The translations under genes and the position numbers were made by a program. A DNA stretch of 64,000 nucleotides from positions 1,488,001-1,552,000 of the forward strand of contig NZ_CP047654.1 of the NCBI RefSeq assembly GCF_030408915.1, given 5' to 3'. The notes beneath the pieces are model-generated. The model did not search any database. It saw nothing but the letters and a program-made list of their open reading frames with translations, and was not told where the DNA came from. This document shows, piece after piece, positions 22,269 to 34,604 of this stretch. Source of the stretch: Corynebacterium guangdongense (GTDB lineage Bacteria > Actinomycetota > Actinomycetes > Mycobacteriales > Mycobacteriaceae). Position 1 is the stretch's first letter; every line of letters begins with the position of its first letter.

Positions 22269-23363
22269 CTACACCACGGTGAGATCAGTGCTGATTCCGG
22301 AGGTGATCACGCGCGGCGCCCCCTCGGTGATGACGAGGGTGTCCTCGATACGCACTCCCCCACGACCCGGCACGTAGATGCCCGGCTCGATGGTCAGCGT
22401 CATTCCCGGTGCGAGCACGCCTTCACCGCTTGTCGACGCCGACGGCCCCTCATGGACCTCCAGCCCGATTCCGTGGCCGGTGGAATGCACGAAATTCTTT
22501 CCGTAGCCTGCGTCGGTGATGATGTCCCGGCATGCTTTATCGACATCGACCAGCGCGGTGCCCGGCCGGGCCGCCGCGATGCCAGCGCGCTGGGCCTGCA
22601 GGACGGTGGCGTAGACGGACTGGGCGGTGCTGTTGGCTCGTCCCATGACGAAAGTGCGGGTCATGTCCGAGTTGAAGCCGCCCCGGTGGGCGCCGAAATC
22701 GATGGTGACTAGATCCTCGTCCTGGATGACCCGGTCACCCGCGCCATGGTGCGGCTTGGCGGAGTTGGGGCCGGAGGCGACGATGGTGTCGAAACTCGGC
22801 CGCTCCGCCCCGAGCGCACGCATGCGGTACTCCAGATCCGCGGCGACCTCGAACTCGCGACGCCCGACGGCCAGCTCCCCGTCGTCGAGCAGGCCGATCA
22901 TCGCCTGGGTGGCCAGCGCCGCGACGTCGGCGAGCGCGTCGATCTCATAGTCACCCTTGATCAGACGCAGCTTCTCGACCGCACCGGTGAGCGGCACCAG
23001 CGTCGAATCCTCGGGGCAGACGTCCCTGAGCGCCTCGAACTGGGCGACGGTGACGTGCTCGGACTCGAAACCGATGCGGTCGTAGCGGCCCCCCTCCCGG
23101 AGGACGGCCTCCGCGCTCGGCCGGGCGATGATGGCCTCGATCTCCGGGACCTCCTCCCGGATCTGGGTGGTGTAGCGGCCGTCCGTCGCAATCACGGCGG
23201 TTCGGTCCTTGCCCACCAGCAGCGCCGCGTTCGAACCGGAGAAACCGGTCAGGTAGCGAACGTGAATGAGGTTGGTGACTAGGAGCGCATCAATGCGCTG
23301 CGCGGCCAGAGCCGAGGCCAGCGCTCGGCGGCGGGTGTCGAAACGATTGTCGGCGTACGCCAT
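22269..23363 (-). CDS. pepQ: Xaa-Pro aminopeptidase (M24B family)
   Basis: 364 aa from ATG 23363. It is a creatinase/prolidase-fold metallopeptidase that cleaves X-Pro bonds. The N-terminal domain (1-~130) contains IHVRYLTGFSGSNAALLV. The catalytic domain carries all metal ligands: Asp in TIDFGAHRGGFNSDMTRT, His in HSTGHGIGLEVHEGP, Glu in TIEPGIYVPG and Glu in RIEDTLVI. It is 60 bp upstream of efp; pairing an X-Pro peptidase with EF-P is a common arrangement. A longer start (23429) is possible but does not fit the family N-terminus. Confidence 0.94.
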   Translation of the reverse strand: MAYADNRFDTRRRALASALAAQRIDALLVTNLIHVRYLTGFSGSNAALLVGKDRTAVIATDGRYTTQIREEVPEIEAIIARPSAEAVLREGGRYDRIGFESEHVTVAQFEALRDVCPEDSTLVPLTGAVEKLRLIKGDYEIDALADVAALATQAMIGLLDDGELAVGRREFEVAADLEYRMRALGAERPSFDTIVASGPNSAKPHHGAGDRVIQDEDLVTIDFGAHRGGFNSDMTRTFVMGRANSTAQSVYATVLQAQRAGIAAARPGTALVDVDKACRDIITDAGYGKNFVHSTGHGIGLEVHEGPSASTSGEGVLAPGMTLTIEPGIYVPGRGGVRIEDTLVITEGAPRVITSGISTDLTVV

Positions 23364-23440
23364 GGTGGGGTGACCTCCCGGGAAAGATGCGTTCTGCGTG
23401 ATTTCTCCCACTCTAGCGCCCGACCGCATGGCCGGGGCCC

Positions 23441-23881
23441 TTAAGGGGCGAAGAAACGCAGCGCGTACTCGTAGCCGACGACTCCGAGGCCGGCGATGAC
23501 CCCGCGGGCGATCGGCGACAGGTAGGAATGCTGGCGGAAAGGCTCCCGGGCGTGCACGTTCGAGATGTGCACCTCGACGAATCCGGGGCCGTCGGCGACC
23601 TCCGCCAGGGCGTCGCGAAGCGCCACCGAGGTGTGGGTGAACCCGCCCGGGTTGATGACCACGGCCCAGCCGTTGTCGGCGGCCTCATGGACCCACTCGA
23701 TCAGCTCGCCCTCATGGTTGGACTGTCGGCAGATGACCTCGAGACCGAGCCCGGCCCCCAGTTCGGTGACCGAGTTCTCGATGTCGGCGAGCGTGGTGGA
23801 GCCGTAGATTTCCGGCTGGCGCTTGCCCAGGCGGTTGAGGTTCGGCCCGTTGAGGACGAGAACGGTGCGCACCGCGGGCAT
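23441..23881 (-). CDS. aroQ: 3-dehydroquinate dehydratase, type II
   Basis: 146 aa. It catalyses step 3 of the shikimate pathway. It shows the type II signature [20 protein letters not shown] with catalytic Tyr and the flexible Arg loop, [17 protein letters not shown], and the active-site His in [14 protein letters not shown]. The start ATG directly follows the aroB stop (TAGATG), so the two are translationally coupled. Confidence 0.97.
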   Translation of the reverse strand: MPAVRTVLVLNGPNLNRLGKRQPEIYGSTTLADIENSVTELGAGLGLEVICRQSNHEGELIEWVHEAADNGWAVVINPGGFTHTSVALRDALAEVADGPGFVEVHISNVHAREPFRQHSYLSPIARGVIAGLGVVGYEYALRFFAP

Positions 23882-24961
23882 CTAGAACCCCTCCGAGATT
23901 GCTGCGTAGGCGGCGCGCAGTTCGTCGACGGTGGCGTCGACGAGGCGGGTGGTCGAGCCGACCTCGCCGTCGAGGACGACGAAGCGGATCGAGCCGTCCC
24001 GGTTCTTTTTGTCCCGGGTCATCGCGGCGTAGAGCTCGTCGAAGTGGCCGGGTTCGTAGGTCGTCGGCAGGCCGACCGACTGGAGGATGTTCCGGTGGCG
24101 GCGGACGAGCTTCTTGTCGATGAGTCCTCGGGCGTGCGCCAGCTCAGCGACGAACATCATGCCCACGGCGACGGCGTGACCGTGCCGCCACGCGTAGTTC
24201 TCCCGCAGCTCGATGGCGTGGCCGAAGGTGTGGCCGTAGTTGAGGGTCTCGCGCAGCCCGGACTCCTTGAGATCCTCGCCGACCACCGACGCCTTGACCG
24301 CCACGGAACGCTCGATCAGCTCGGCGAGGCGATGGCTGGGCATGGCGACACCGTCCTTTTCCGTCTCGTAGATCTCAAGGATGCGCTCATCGGCGATGAA
24401 ACCGGTCTTGATGATCTCCGCCGACCCCGCGACCAGCTCCTGCTCCGGCAGGGTGTTCAGGATGTCCAGGTCGATGAACACCGCTGTCGGCTCATGGAAG
24501 GCGCCGACCAGGTTTTTGCCCGCGGCGGTGTTGATGCCGGTCTTGCCGCCGACGGAGGCGTCGACCATCCCCAGCAGGGTGGTCGGAACCTGCACGACGC
24601 GAACGCCGCGCATCCAGGCGGCGGCCACGAAGCCCGCCAGGTCGGTGGCGGCGCCGCCACCGATGCCGATGACGACGTCACGCCGCCCGAGGCCGAGCTC
24701 ACCGAACCGGTCCCAGAGCCGGCCGCAGACCTCGAGCGTCTTTCCCTCCTCGGCGTCCGGGATGACCAGCATCGTTGCATCGATGTTGCGGGTCTCCAGA
24801 TCCACCGACACCCGACGGGCGACGGCCGTCAGCGTCGGTTGGTGGATGATCGCGACCTTCGTCGGCGCCAGGTCGGTGATGAAATCGGCCAGTTCGTCGC
24901 TGAGGTTGTGACCGATGGTCACCGGATATGGGCTCGGACCGTTGACGGTGATGGTGGGCAC
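23882..24961 (-). CDS. aroB: 3-dehydroquinate synthase
   Basis: 359 aa. It converts DAHP to 3-dehydroquinate with NAD+ and a divalent metal. The NAD-binding [21 protein letters not shown] and [21 protein letters not shown] are present. So are metal ligands in [11 protein letters not shown] and [11 protein letters not shown]. The C-terminus has [19 protein letters not shown]. No truncation. A 141-bp gap separates it from aroK; all other neighbouring gaps are smaller. Confidence 0.97.
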   Translation of the reverse strand: MPTITVNGPSPYPVTIGHNLSDELADFITDLAPTKVAIIHQPTLTAVARRVSVDLETRNIDATMLVIPDAEEGKTLEVCGRLWDRFGELGLGRRDVVIGIGGGAATDLAGFVAAAWMRGVRVVQVPTTLLGMVDASVGGKTGINTAAGKNLVGAFHEPTAVFIDLDILNTLPEQELVAGSAEIIKTGFIADERILEIYETEKDGVAMPSHRLAELIERSVAVKASVVGEDLKESGLRETLNYGHTFGHAIELRENYAWRHGHAVAVGMMFVAELAHARGLIDKKLVRRHRNILQSVGLPTTYEPGHFDELYAAMTRDKKNRDGSIRFVVLDGEVGSTTRLVDATVDELRAAYAAISEGF

Positions 24962-25020
24962 GGAATATCTCGTCTCTGTCTGCGTCGGGAGCGGGGTCAG
25001 GCTCGGGGCGGGAGCGGGGT

Positions 25021-25044
25021 GCCGGTGAAATCACCGTCACCGGC
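25021..25044. other. Hairpin between aroK and aroB
   Basis: GCCGGTGA (25021-25028) pairs with TCACCGGC (25037-25044) across an 8-nt loop. There is no T-run. It sits in the 141-bp gap together with a direct repeat of CCCCGCTCCCG (minus strand). It may be an I-shaped terminator or an mRNA processing site. Confidence 0.4.
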
Positions 25045-25102
25045 GCACCTGATACCGGAGATGTTACTCGGCCGGACTCCTCGGGGAATCTGGGGCAGCC
25101 GG

Positions 25103-25744
25103 CTAGTAGGCGTCGAGGAACCCGAGGATGTCGGCGACGACCTGCTGCGGGCTGCGGCTGTCGGTGCGGACCCGGTAGTCGGCTACCTCGCGGTAGAACG
25201 GCGCGCGGGTCTCCAGCAGCTGGCGGTAGTGCTCGAATAAGTTCGCCGCCGCCAGGACCGGGCGGGAATCGTCGGAACCGGTGCGGCGCACGCCCTCCTC
25301 CGCGGAGACGTCCACCCACACCACGGCATGGCTGGCGAGCAGTTCACGGGTCGAGTCGGTGAGCACGGCTCCCCCGCCGAGGCTGACGATGCCACCGGTG
25401 GTCAGCGCTTCGGCGACTTTCTCGGCCTCGATCTCGCGGAAGCGCTCCTCGCCGAGCTCGCTGAAGACGGCGCCGGTGGCCTTGCCCGCGTCCTCCGCGA
25501 TCAGGTCATCCGTGTCGACCAGGGGCAGACTCAGCGCACGCGAGAGGCGACGCCCGATGGTCGATTTTCCGGCGCCCGGCGGGCCGACGAGAACCACCTT
25601 CGGCCGGGTGTGGCAGACGATGGGATGGACGAGTTCGGAATAGTCACCCTCAGCCGTCAGCTCGATCAGCGGGCTGACGGGAGCGATGGTGGGAACCTCA
25701 CCGAGCACGTTCGGTGCCTTGGGGTAGGTGGTGGGGTCAGTCAA
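25103..25744 (-). CDS. aroK: Shikimate kinase with extended N-terminus
   Basis: 213 aa if TTG 25744 is the start. That codon follows a strong AGGAG at 9 nt (CAGGAGAAACACACC-TTG). The kinase core begins at ~45: VVLVGPPGAGKSTIGRRLSRAL (Walker A), the shikimate-binding DTDDLIAE, FSELGEERFREIE, and VSLGGGAVLT. The ~45-residue leader is absent from E. coli AroK and has no recognisable domain. A shorter version from an internal GTG (…VHPIVCHTRPKV) is possible. It phosphorylates shikimate with ATP in the aroC-aroK-aroB-aroQ cluster. Confidence 0.92.
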   Translation of the reverse strand: MTDPTTYPKAPNVLGEVPTIAPVSPLIELTAEGDYSELVHPIVCHTRPKVVLVGPPGAGKSTIGRRLSRALSLPLVDTDDLIAEDAGKATGAVFSELGEERFREIEAEKVAEALTTGGIVSLGGGAVLTDSTRELLASHAVVWVDVSAEEGVRRTGSDDSRPVLAAANLFEHYRQLLETRAPFYREVADYRVRTDSRSPQQVVADILGFLDAY

Positions 25745-25848
25745 GGTGTGTTTCTCCTGTCTCAGTCCCGCGTACCTGGTCGCGGGGGATTCCCATGGGC
25801 TCTGACCGGGGTCGGGCAGGGGCACGACCGCCTTCCCCGGTGAACAAC

Positions 25849-27069
25849 TCAGTCGTCGGAGCCGTTCTCGAACGCCAGACGCTGATCGACGTAGGCCAGG
25901 TAGGCGGCGATGTTCGCCTTGGTCTCCGGCAACGAGTCGCCACCGAACTTGTCCAGCACGGCACGGGCGAGCACCAGCGCCACCATGGCCTCGGCGACGA
26001 TCCCCGCCGCCGGGACCGCGCAGACGTCCGAGCGCTGGTGGATGCCGGTCGCCTCCGAGCCGTCGGACATGTCCACGGTCTTCAGCGCCCGCGGTACCGT
26101 CGAGATCGGCTTCATGGCCGCACGGACGCGCAGCTGCTGGCCGTTGGTCATGCCGCCCTCGATGCCACCGGCACGGTTGGTGAGTCGGGCCACCCCGTCC
26201 TCGGTACGGACCATCTCGTCGTGGGCGGCGGAGCCGCGTCGGCGGGCCTCCTCGAAGCCGTCGCCGATTTCCACGCCCTTGATCGCCTGGATACCCATGA
26301 GAGCGGACGCGAGCTGAGCGTCGAGCCGCTGCTCGCCGCTGATGTGGGTGCCCAGTCCGATGGGCAGACCGTCGACGACGACCTCGACGATGCCGCCGAG
26401 GGTGTCACCGGCCTTCTTGGCGGCCTCGATCTCGGCGACCATGGACTCGCCGGCCGCGGCGTCAAAGGCCCGGGTCGGGTTCTGGTCGATCGCGTCGATG
26501 TCGGCCGGGGTCGGCGCCGGGCCGGTGTAGGGCTCGGACGCGCCGATGGAGATAACGTGGCTGATGACCTCGACGCCGAGGGTCTCACGCAGGAAGTTGC
26601 GCGCCAGGGTGGCGGCGGCGACCCGGGCGGCGGTCTCCCGCGCAGAAGAACGCTCCAGGACCGGGCGGGCGTCGTCGAAACCGTATTTCACCATGCCGGA
26701 GAAATCGGCGTGGCCGGGACGCGGGCGGGTGAGCTTGGCGCCACGGCCGGAGCTCATCGCCTTCTCCACCTCGGGATCGCTCATGTCCAGCGCTTCCGGG
26801 CTCATGATGGTGGTCCACTTCGGCCACTCGGTGTTGCCGATCATGATGGCGACTGGGCCGCCGATGGTCTCGCCGTGGCGGATACCGGTGAGCAGCGTCA
26901 GCTCATCGGCCTCAAACTTCATGCGCGCGCCGCGCCCATAGCCCAGGCGACGACGGGCGAGATGACGGGAGATCTCCTCCGTCGTGACGGGCACGCCCGC
27001 AGGCATGTTCTCGACGAGGGCGATGAGGGCTTGGCCGTGCGATTCACCGGCGGTGGTCCAACGAAGCAT
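25849..27069 (-). CDS. aroC: Chorismate synthase
   Basis: 406 aa from ATG 27069. It catalyses the last common step to chorismate and uses reduced FMN. The three family signatures are visible: [18 protein letters not shown], the central [23 protein letters not shown] with [18 protein letters not shown], and the C-terminal [21 protein letters not shown]. The flavin-reducing partner is not encoded next to it. An upstream start (27105) would add 12 residues not found in the family. Confidence 0.97.
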   Translation of the reverse strand: MLRWTTAGESHGQALIALVENMPAGVPVTTEEISRHLARRRLGYGRGARMKFEADELTLLTGIRHGETIGGPVAIMIGNTEWPKWTTIMSPEALDMSDPEVEKAMSSGRGAKLTRPRPGHADFSGMVKYGFDDARPVLERSSARETAARVAAATLARNFLRETLGVEVISHVISIGASEPYTGPAPTPADIDAIDQNPTRAFDAAAGESMVAEIEAAKKAGDTLGGIVEVVVDGLPIGLGTHISGEQRLDAQLASALMGIQAIKGVEIGDGFEEARRRGSAAHDEMVRTEDGVARLTNRAGGIEGGMTNGQQLRVRAAMKPISTVPRALKTVDMSDGSEATGIHQRSDVCAVPAAGIVAEAMVALVLARAVLDKFGGDSLPETKANIAAYLAYVDQRLAFENGSDD

Positions 27070-27144
27070 GCAGGTATTCTCCCACACAGCATCCTGGGAG
27101 GGCATATCGGTGGCACTTTGCCCCCACTCGCGGTCAGCTGCGGC

Positions 27145-27582
27145 TCAGCCCCAGCGGGAAAACGCCGCCAGGACACCGACGACGACGGCGGCGGCGATCA
27201 TCGAGGGCCCGTGCGCCGCGGAGGCGGATCCGCGAAGCGTCATGACCGCCACACTGAAGGCCGCGGACGCCACCACCGCCATCAGCACGCCGCTCATTCC
27301 CGACAGGGCGCTGAGCAGCGCACCGAGGCTCAGCGCCAGTTTGACGTCTCCCCCGCCGATTCCACCACCGGCGACCCCGAGCCCCAGGTAGAGAAGTGCC
27401 CAACACAGACCGGCCGGCAGCAGGGACGGCTCGGCCAGCGCGAGAACCGCCACCCCGGTGGCCGCCGGGGGAAGCGTGAGGGCGTCGGGCAGGCGGCGAC
27501 GGCCGAGGTCGGAGACCACCAACATCGACGCCCACGCCAGCAGGACCACAACCGCTCCCCCGAGCGCAGCAGAAAGCCACAT
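27145..27582 (-). CDS. Type IV prepilin peptidase / A24 family leader peptidase, small form
   Basis: 145 aa, about half the size of PilD. It has only the A24 peptidase domain and lacks the N-terminal methylase domain. Catalytic aspartates fit D25 (SDLGRRRLPD) and D79 (GIGGGDVKL, the GxGD motif). At least four hydrophobic membrane helices are predicted, including LGGAVVVLLAWASMLVV and GVLMAVVASAAFSVAV. It would cleave prepilin-like or Flp/Tad pilins in the membrane; none is encoded here. It is conserved between aroC and aroE in actinobacteria. Confidence 0.85.
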   Translation of the reverse strand: MWLSAALGGAVVVLLAWASMLVVSDLGRRRLPDALTLPPAATGVAVLALAEPSLLPAGLCWALLYLGLGVAGGGIGGGDVKLALSLGALLSALSGMSGVLMAVVASAAFSVAVMTLRGSASAAHGPSMIAAAVVVGVLAAFSRWG

Positions 27583-27628
27583 GGGCTGAGCATAAAACCC
27601 CGGCTCAGCCCAAGTGGCGTATCGCTGA

Positions 27629-28438
27629 CTACTGAAGTGTGCCTTCCAGCGCGTCCCGCATCCTCTCCCGCGGGGCCTTCCGGCCGGTGAACTGCTCGAA
27701 TTGGCTGAAGGATTGATGAGCCAGCATGACGTGGCCGCCGACGATCGGGTACCCGTTGGCCGCGGCACGAACGGTCAAAGGCGTGGGCCACGGATCATAG
27801 ATGACGTCCAGAACCGCCGTATGTCCCAGCATCGGCTCGAGTCCCTCGAGCGCCGCGGAGGGCACGGTCGAGATGATCACGTCGGCGGTGAGCGCCAGCT
27901 CCGCCAGGTCGACGTCGAAGGAAACGAACGCGAGCTGGATATCGCGGGCGTCGGCAAGCTCCTGCAGCTGCGCACGACGGTCGGAGCGGTTGACGACGGT
28001 GACCTCGCGCACCCCCAGGTCGGCGAGCGCCCACAGCGCGGGGCGGGCGGTGCCGCCGGCGCCGAGGATCAGGGCGTGCCGCGGCCGGGCGTCCTCTCCC
28101 AGCAGTTCCCTCAGTGCGCCGGCGATCCCCTCGCAGTCGGTGTTGTCCGCCCGCCAGCCGCCGTCAATCGGGACGAGGGTGTTGGCCGAACCGATGGCGC
28201 GGGCGCGCTCGGTGACCTCCGTGGCCGCCTCCAGGGCCGCGAACTTGTTCGGCATGGTCACGGAGAAACCGGCGTAGTCGCGGCCCGGCCCGGCGAGGAA
28301 GTCGGCCACCTGATCGGCGGTCATTTCAATGCGCTCATAGGACCAGTCCTCCAGTCCGAGTGCGTCATAGCCGGCGGTGTGCAGGACCGGTGACAAGGAA
28401 TGGGTGATGGGCGAACCGAGTACGGCGGCGCGGGGCAC
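27629..28438 (-). CDS. aroE: Shikimate 5-dehydrogenase
   Basis: 269 aa from GTG 28438, behind AGGAG at 8 nt. It reduces 3-dehydroshikimate with NADPH. The N-terminal substrate domain has VLGSPITHSLSPVLHTAGY, the catalytic Lys in TMPNKFAALE and Asp in ADNTDCEG. The Rossmann domain has ILGAGGTARPALWAL and an NRSDRR NADP loop. It follows mltG by 27 bp. Confidence 0.95.
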   Translation of the reverse strand: MPRAAVLGSPITHSLSPVLHTAGYDALGLEDWSYERIEMTADQVADFLAGPGRDYAGFSVTMPNKFAALEAATEVTERARAIGSANTLVPIDGGWRADNTDCEGIAGALRELLGEDARPRHALILGAGGTARPALWALADLGVREVTVVNRSDRRAQLQELADARDIQLAFVSFDVDLAELALTADVIISTVPSAALEGLEPMLGHTAVLDVIYDPWPTPLTVRAAANGYPIVGGHVMLAHQSFSQFEQFTGRKAPRERMRDALEGTLQ

Positions 28439-28465
28439 GGTGACGTTCTCCTGGGATTGAGGGGG

Positions 28466-29683
28466 TTAGCGGTTGGAGTCGAGGACGCCGGAGTCCAGGG
28501 CCTTCTGGACGTCCCGCTGGTGGTCCTCGAAAGTGTCGTTGAACACCGTGGTGCCGTCGTTGGCGATGGTCACGAAGTAGAGCCAGTTGCCCTCTGCCGG
28601 GTTCTCCATGGCACGGATGGCCTCGTCGCTGGGCGATGCGATGGGGGTCTGCGGGAGACCGTCCATGGCGTAGGTGTTCCACGGGGTGACCCGGGCGCGG
28701 TCTTCGTCGGTGGTGGCGATCTCCACGTCGGGCAGCCCGTAGTTGACGGTGGAGTCGAACTGCAGGCGCATCGGCTCGGCGAGCCGGTTGAGGATGACGC
28801 GGGCGACCTTGTCGAACTCGCCGGCGGGGGCCTCGCGTTCGACCAGCGAGGCGGCGGTGGCCAATTCGTAAGGGGTCAGGCCGACGGCGGCCGCGCGCTC
28901 GACGATGCCGGTGTCGTTGTACCGGACCGCGGAGCGGGTGATCAGGTCTGTGAGGATGCCCTCTGCGTCCATGTGAGGGTCAATGATGTACCGGCCCGGA
29001 ACGATGAGTCCCTCCAGTCGCTTCGGGTCGGCGCCCCGGGAACGGACCTGCTCCAGCGCCCACTCCGGCACGCCCAGCTGCGCCGGATCCGTGTTCGCGG
29101 CGACCTGCTCGAGCTGCTCGCGCGTGACCCGGTTGTTCTCGTCGCCGGACTGGGCGGAGACCTGGGCGATCATGGAGTAGATGCCGTAGCGGACGTCGCC
29201 GCCGACGACGTTGACGTCCATGAGGGTGGAGCCGCCGTGGACGTCGAGAAGCTCGATCTGGTTCTCCGGCGACAGCAGCGCGTCGACGGCGGCCACGGCC
29301 GACATCTGGCCCTGCAGGCGGAAGAACCCCGGCTGCACGGCGTTGGATTCCGGGTTGTTGGCCGCCGCAGTGATGAACGCCTGCTCAGAGGCGACGATGT
29401 CGCGCTCCGCGAGTTCGGGCGCCAGCTGGGTCAGCGAGGCGCCCTCCGGAATCTCCACGAGTTCCTCGGTTCCGTTGCCCGCGCCCTGGTAGTCGCTGAC
29501 CTCCGAGAAGGTGCCGCCGGAGGGACCTGCCAGCTGCCACCCGATGTAGGAGACCGCGCCCACGATAAGAACCAGTGAGGCGATCAACACGGCCAGGCCG
29601 CGTTGGCGGCGCTTGACGTAGACCGGCTCCATCCGCCGGACGTGGTGGGCTGCGGATCCGGCGCCGCGGGTGCTCCTGCTCAT
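28466..29683 (-). CDS. mltG: Endolytic peptidoglycan transglycosylase MltG
   Basis: 405 aa. It is a single-pass membrane protein: a basic cytoplasmic end ([14 protein letters not shown]), then a helix at about 30-52 ([20 protein letters not shown]), then the extracellular YceG domain. The catalytic Glu lies in [13 protein letters not shown], followed by the [18 protein letters not shown] and [20 protein letters not shown] signatures. It cleaves nascent glycan strands to set their length. It overlaps ruvX by 4 bp (ATGA). Confidence 0.94.
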   Translation of the reverse strand: MSRSTRGAGSAAHHVRRMEPVYVKRRQRGLAVLIASLVLIVGAVSYIGWQLAGPSGGTFSEVSDYQGAGNGTEELVEIPEGASLTQLAPELAERDIVASEQAFITAAANNPESNAVQPGFFRLQGQMSAVAAVDALLSPENQIELLDVHGGSTLMDVNVVGGDVRYGIYSMIAQVSAQSGDENNRVTREQLEQVAANTDPAQLGVPEWALEQVRSRGADPKRLEGLIVPGRYIIDPHMDAEGILTDLITRSAVRYNDTGIVERAAAVGLTPYELATAASLVEREAPAGEFDKVARVILNRLAEPMRLQFDSTVNYGLPDVEIATTDEDRARVTPWNTYAMDGLPQTPIASPSDEAIRAMENPAEGNWLYFVTIANDGTTVFNDTFEDHQRDVQKALDSGVLDSNR

Positions 29684-30237
29684 CGGTTTACATCCTCTTC
29701 ACTGTCGTTCTCGTCGGGGAAGCTGTCCTGGCCCGCGGCCGCCGCGAGGTTGCCCGCTCGCCCGTCCAGCCAGGATTGAAGGATTGCCACGGCCGCCGCC
29801 TGGTCGATGACTGATCGGCCGGCTTTCTCTGACACGCCGGAGGCCCGCAGCGCGCTGGTCGCCAGGACGGTGGTCAGGCGTTCATCGGCGAAGCGCACCG
29901 GAATCTCCAGGCCGTCGCGCCGCAGGCGTCGGCCGATGCGGAAGGCGATTTCCTTGGCGTGCTTGACGCTGCTGGACCCGGTGGAGTCAAGGTTGCGAGG
30001 CAGCCCCACGACGATTTCCACCGCGGCGTAGTCCTTGATGATTTCCACCAGCCGGTCAATGTCGGCCTTGTCACGGTCCTTGAAACCGGTCTGGCGGGTG
30101 ACCGTCTCCACCGGCGTGGCCAGGCGGGCGTCCCGGTCCGAGGAGGCGACACCGATACGGACGGTTCCGACGTCGAGTCCGATTCGTCGTCCAGGGCCGG
30201 GATCGTCGACCCCGGGCACATCCGGCTGAAGCGTCAT
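29680..30237 (-). CDS. ruvX: RuvX/YqgF Holliday-junction resolvase-like protein
   Basis: 185 aa. It has the RNase H fold. The N-terminal [29 protein letters not shown] is diagnostic, followed by [23 protein letters not shown] and [13 protein letters not shown] with catalytic acidic residues. Family knowledge: implicated in 16S rRNA 5'-end processing (YqgF) and in junction resolution (mycobacterial RuvX). It has an extra ~15-residue acidic C-terminal tail. It is the first gene of the ruvX-mltG-aroE run and has its own 250-bp upstream gap. Confidence 0.94.
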   Translation of the reverse strand: MTLQPDVPGVDDPGPGRRIGLDVGTVRIGVASSDRDARLATPVETVTRQTGFKDRDKADIDRLVEIIKDYAAVEIVVGLPRNLDSTGSSSVKHAKEIAFRIGRRLRRDGLEIPVRFADERLTTVLATSALRASGVSEKAGRSVIDQAAAVAILQSWLDGRAGNLAAAAGQDSFPDENDSEEDVNR

Positions 30238-30388
30238 GCGCGTAGTCGGGCCTTTCCTTGTGGGGACCTGACTAAATGCCTATCAAGTCCTTGGTGGGTG
30301 CGGGCTTGAGTCTAGCCCCGACGGAGCGGCAGCTGTCGTGCACGGGGACGACGGCCAGAACGCGGGGGCTCCATGGGGCACTCGGGTT

Positions 30389-30411
30389 GCACGTCACGTC
30401 CTGTGACGTGC
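30389..30411. repeat. Perfect 9-bp inverted repeat in the ruvX-alaS gap
   Basis: GCACGTCAC (30389-30397), spacer GTCCT, GTGACGTGC (30403-30411). No T-run follows on either strand. It lies ~155 bp upstream of ruvX and 77 bp downstream of alaS. It could be an operator or an I-shaped terminator of alaS. A second imperfect GC-rich hairpin lies at ~30441-30464. Confidence 0.55.
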
Positions 30412-30487
30412 CACGGCTACAACCTAACGCCACGGAACCGCCGAGAAGGGTTTCCCTCCCGGCGTGTCCGTGATCGGTTTGTTATCT

Positions 30488-33151
<2,664 letters not shown>

Positions 33152-33208
33152 TGGAGCCTTCCTGACGTTGGGGGCGCTGAACTACTAAACGATTGTCAGC
33201 GCACTACA

Positions 33209-34597
33209 TTACCCCCGGCCCCGGACAATCCCACGAAGACGTCCCAGGAACTGGGAAATGCGAGACTCCTGACCGTGGTCGGTGGGCTGATAGTACACGG
33301 CGTCGGCGAGTTCATCGGGAAGGTACTGCTGGGCGAGCACGCCCCGCGGATCGTCATGCGGGTAGCGGTAGCCGACGGCGCTGCCGACGCGGGTGGCGCC
33401 CTCGTAATGGCCGTCGCGCAGGTGCGGCGGCACGGGACCGAGCCGGCCAGCCTGCACGTCGGCCTGCGCCTTGTTGATGGCCATGTACACCGCGTTGGAC
33501 TTGGGGGCCGTGGCCAGGTGCACGGTCGCCTGGGCCAGCGCCAGACGCCCCTCCGGCATGCCGATGAACTGGACCGCCTCCGCGGCGGCGACGGCGCTCT
33601 GCAGTGCCGTCGGATCGGCCATGCCGATGTCCTCCGAGGCGTGGACGACCAGCCGGCGGGCGATGAAGCGCGGGTCCTCCCCCGCCTCGATCATCCGGGC
33701 CAGGTAGTGCAGGGCGGCGTCGACGTCGGAGCCGCGAATCGATTTGATGAACGCGCTGATCACGTCGTAGTGCTGGTCGCCGTCGCGGTCGTAGCGAACG
33801 ACGGCGCGGTTGACGTTGTTGCGGACGGTCTCCAGCGTCAGCTCCCCGCCGTCCTCGACCGCCTCCGCGGCGGCCTCCAGGTAGGTCAGCGACCGGCGGG
33901 CGTCTCCGCCGGCGAGCAGGACGATCTGCTCGATGGCGTCCTCGCTGACCCGGATTCGGTTGTCCAGACCGCGTTTGTCCTCGATGGCGCGGCGCAGAAC
34001 GGTGCGCAGTCCCTCCGGCTCCAGCGAAACCAGCTGCAGCAGCAGGGAGCGGGACAGCAGTGGGGAGACGACGCTGAAGGAGGGGTTCTCGGTGGTCGCC
34101 GCCACCAGCAGCACCGTACGGTTCTCGACCGCGCCGAGCAGCGCGTCCTGCTGGGTCTTGGAGAAGCGGTGGACCTCGTCGATGAACAGGACCGTGCGCT
34201 TGCCCTCAATGAGGTCGCGGCGGGCGCGGTCAATGACCGCGCGGACCTGCTTGACCCCGGAATTGAGGGCGGAGAGGCCGACGAAGTTCTGCCCCATCGC
34301 CGCCGCAATGAGCGAGGCGACGGTGGTCTTGCCCGTTCCCGGCGGTCCGTAGAGAATGACGCTGGCTTCACCTGATCCCTCCACCAGACGACGAAGGGGT
34401 TTGCCCTCGCCGAGGAGGTGGTCCTGCCCGACGATCTCGTCGAGGCTGCGCGGTCGCATCCGCGCGGCCAGCGGCGCCCCCGGGCCATGGGCAAAAAAGC
34501 TCGTTCCACGGGCGCCGACCTGGTCGTCCGCGGAGACGGCGCCCTCGGCGCGGAATTCGCCTCCGCCGCCGGCGTCGAAGAGCGCGTCCTGTGCCAT
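33209..34597 (-). CDS. rarA: Replication-associated recombination protein A (RarA/MgsA), AAA+ ATPase
   Basis: 462 aa. It acts at stalled replication forks. AAA+ motifs: Walker [12 protein letters not shown] (~82-92), Walker [11 protein letters not shown], sensor 1 AATTENPSF, Arg finger around SPLLSR, sensor 2 GGDARRSL. The C-terminal tetramerisation domain follows ([32 protein letters not shown]). The first ~40 residues are an actinobacterial extension. It sits 7 bp after the kinase gene and 57 bp before alaS. Confidence 0.96.
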   Translation of the reverse strand: MAQDALFDAGGGGEFRAEGAVSADDQVGARGTSFFAHGPGAPLAARMRPRSLDEIVGQDHLLGEGKPLRRLVEGSGEASVILYGPPGTGKTTVASLIAAAMGQNFVGLSALNSGVKQVRAVIDRARRDLIEGKRTVLFIDEVHRFSKTQQDALLGAVENRTVLLVAATTENPSFSVVSPLLSRSLLLQLVSLEPEGLRTVLRRAIEDKRGLDNRIRVSEDAIEQIVLLAGGDARRSLTYLEAAAEAVEDGGELTLETVRNNVNRAVVRYDRDGDQHYDVISAFIKSIRGSDVDAALHYLARMIEAGEDPRFIARRLVVHASEDIGMADPTALQSAVAAAEAVQFIGMPEGRLALAQATVHLATAPKSNAVYMAINKAQADVQAGRLGPVPPHLRDGHYEGATRVGSAVGYRYPHDDPRGVLAQQYLPDELADAVYYQPTDHGQESRISQFLGRLRGIVRGRG

Positions 34598-34604
34598 CGC
34601 TGAG

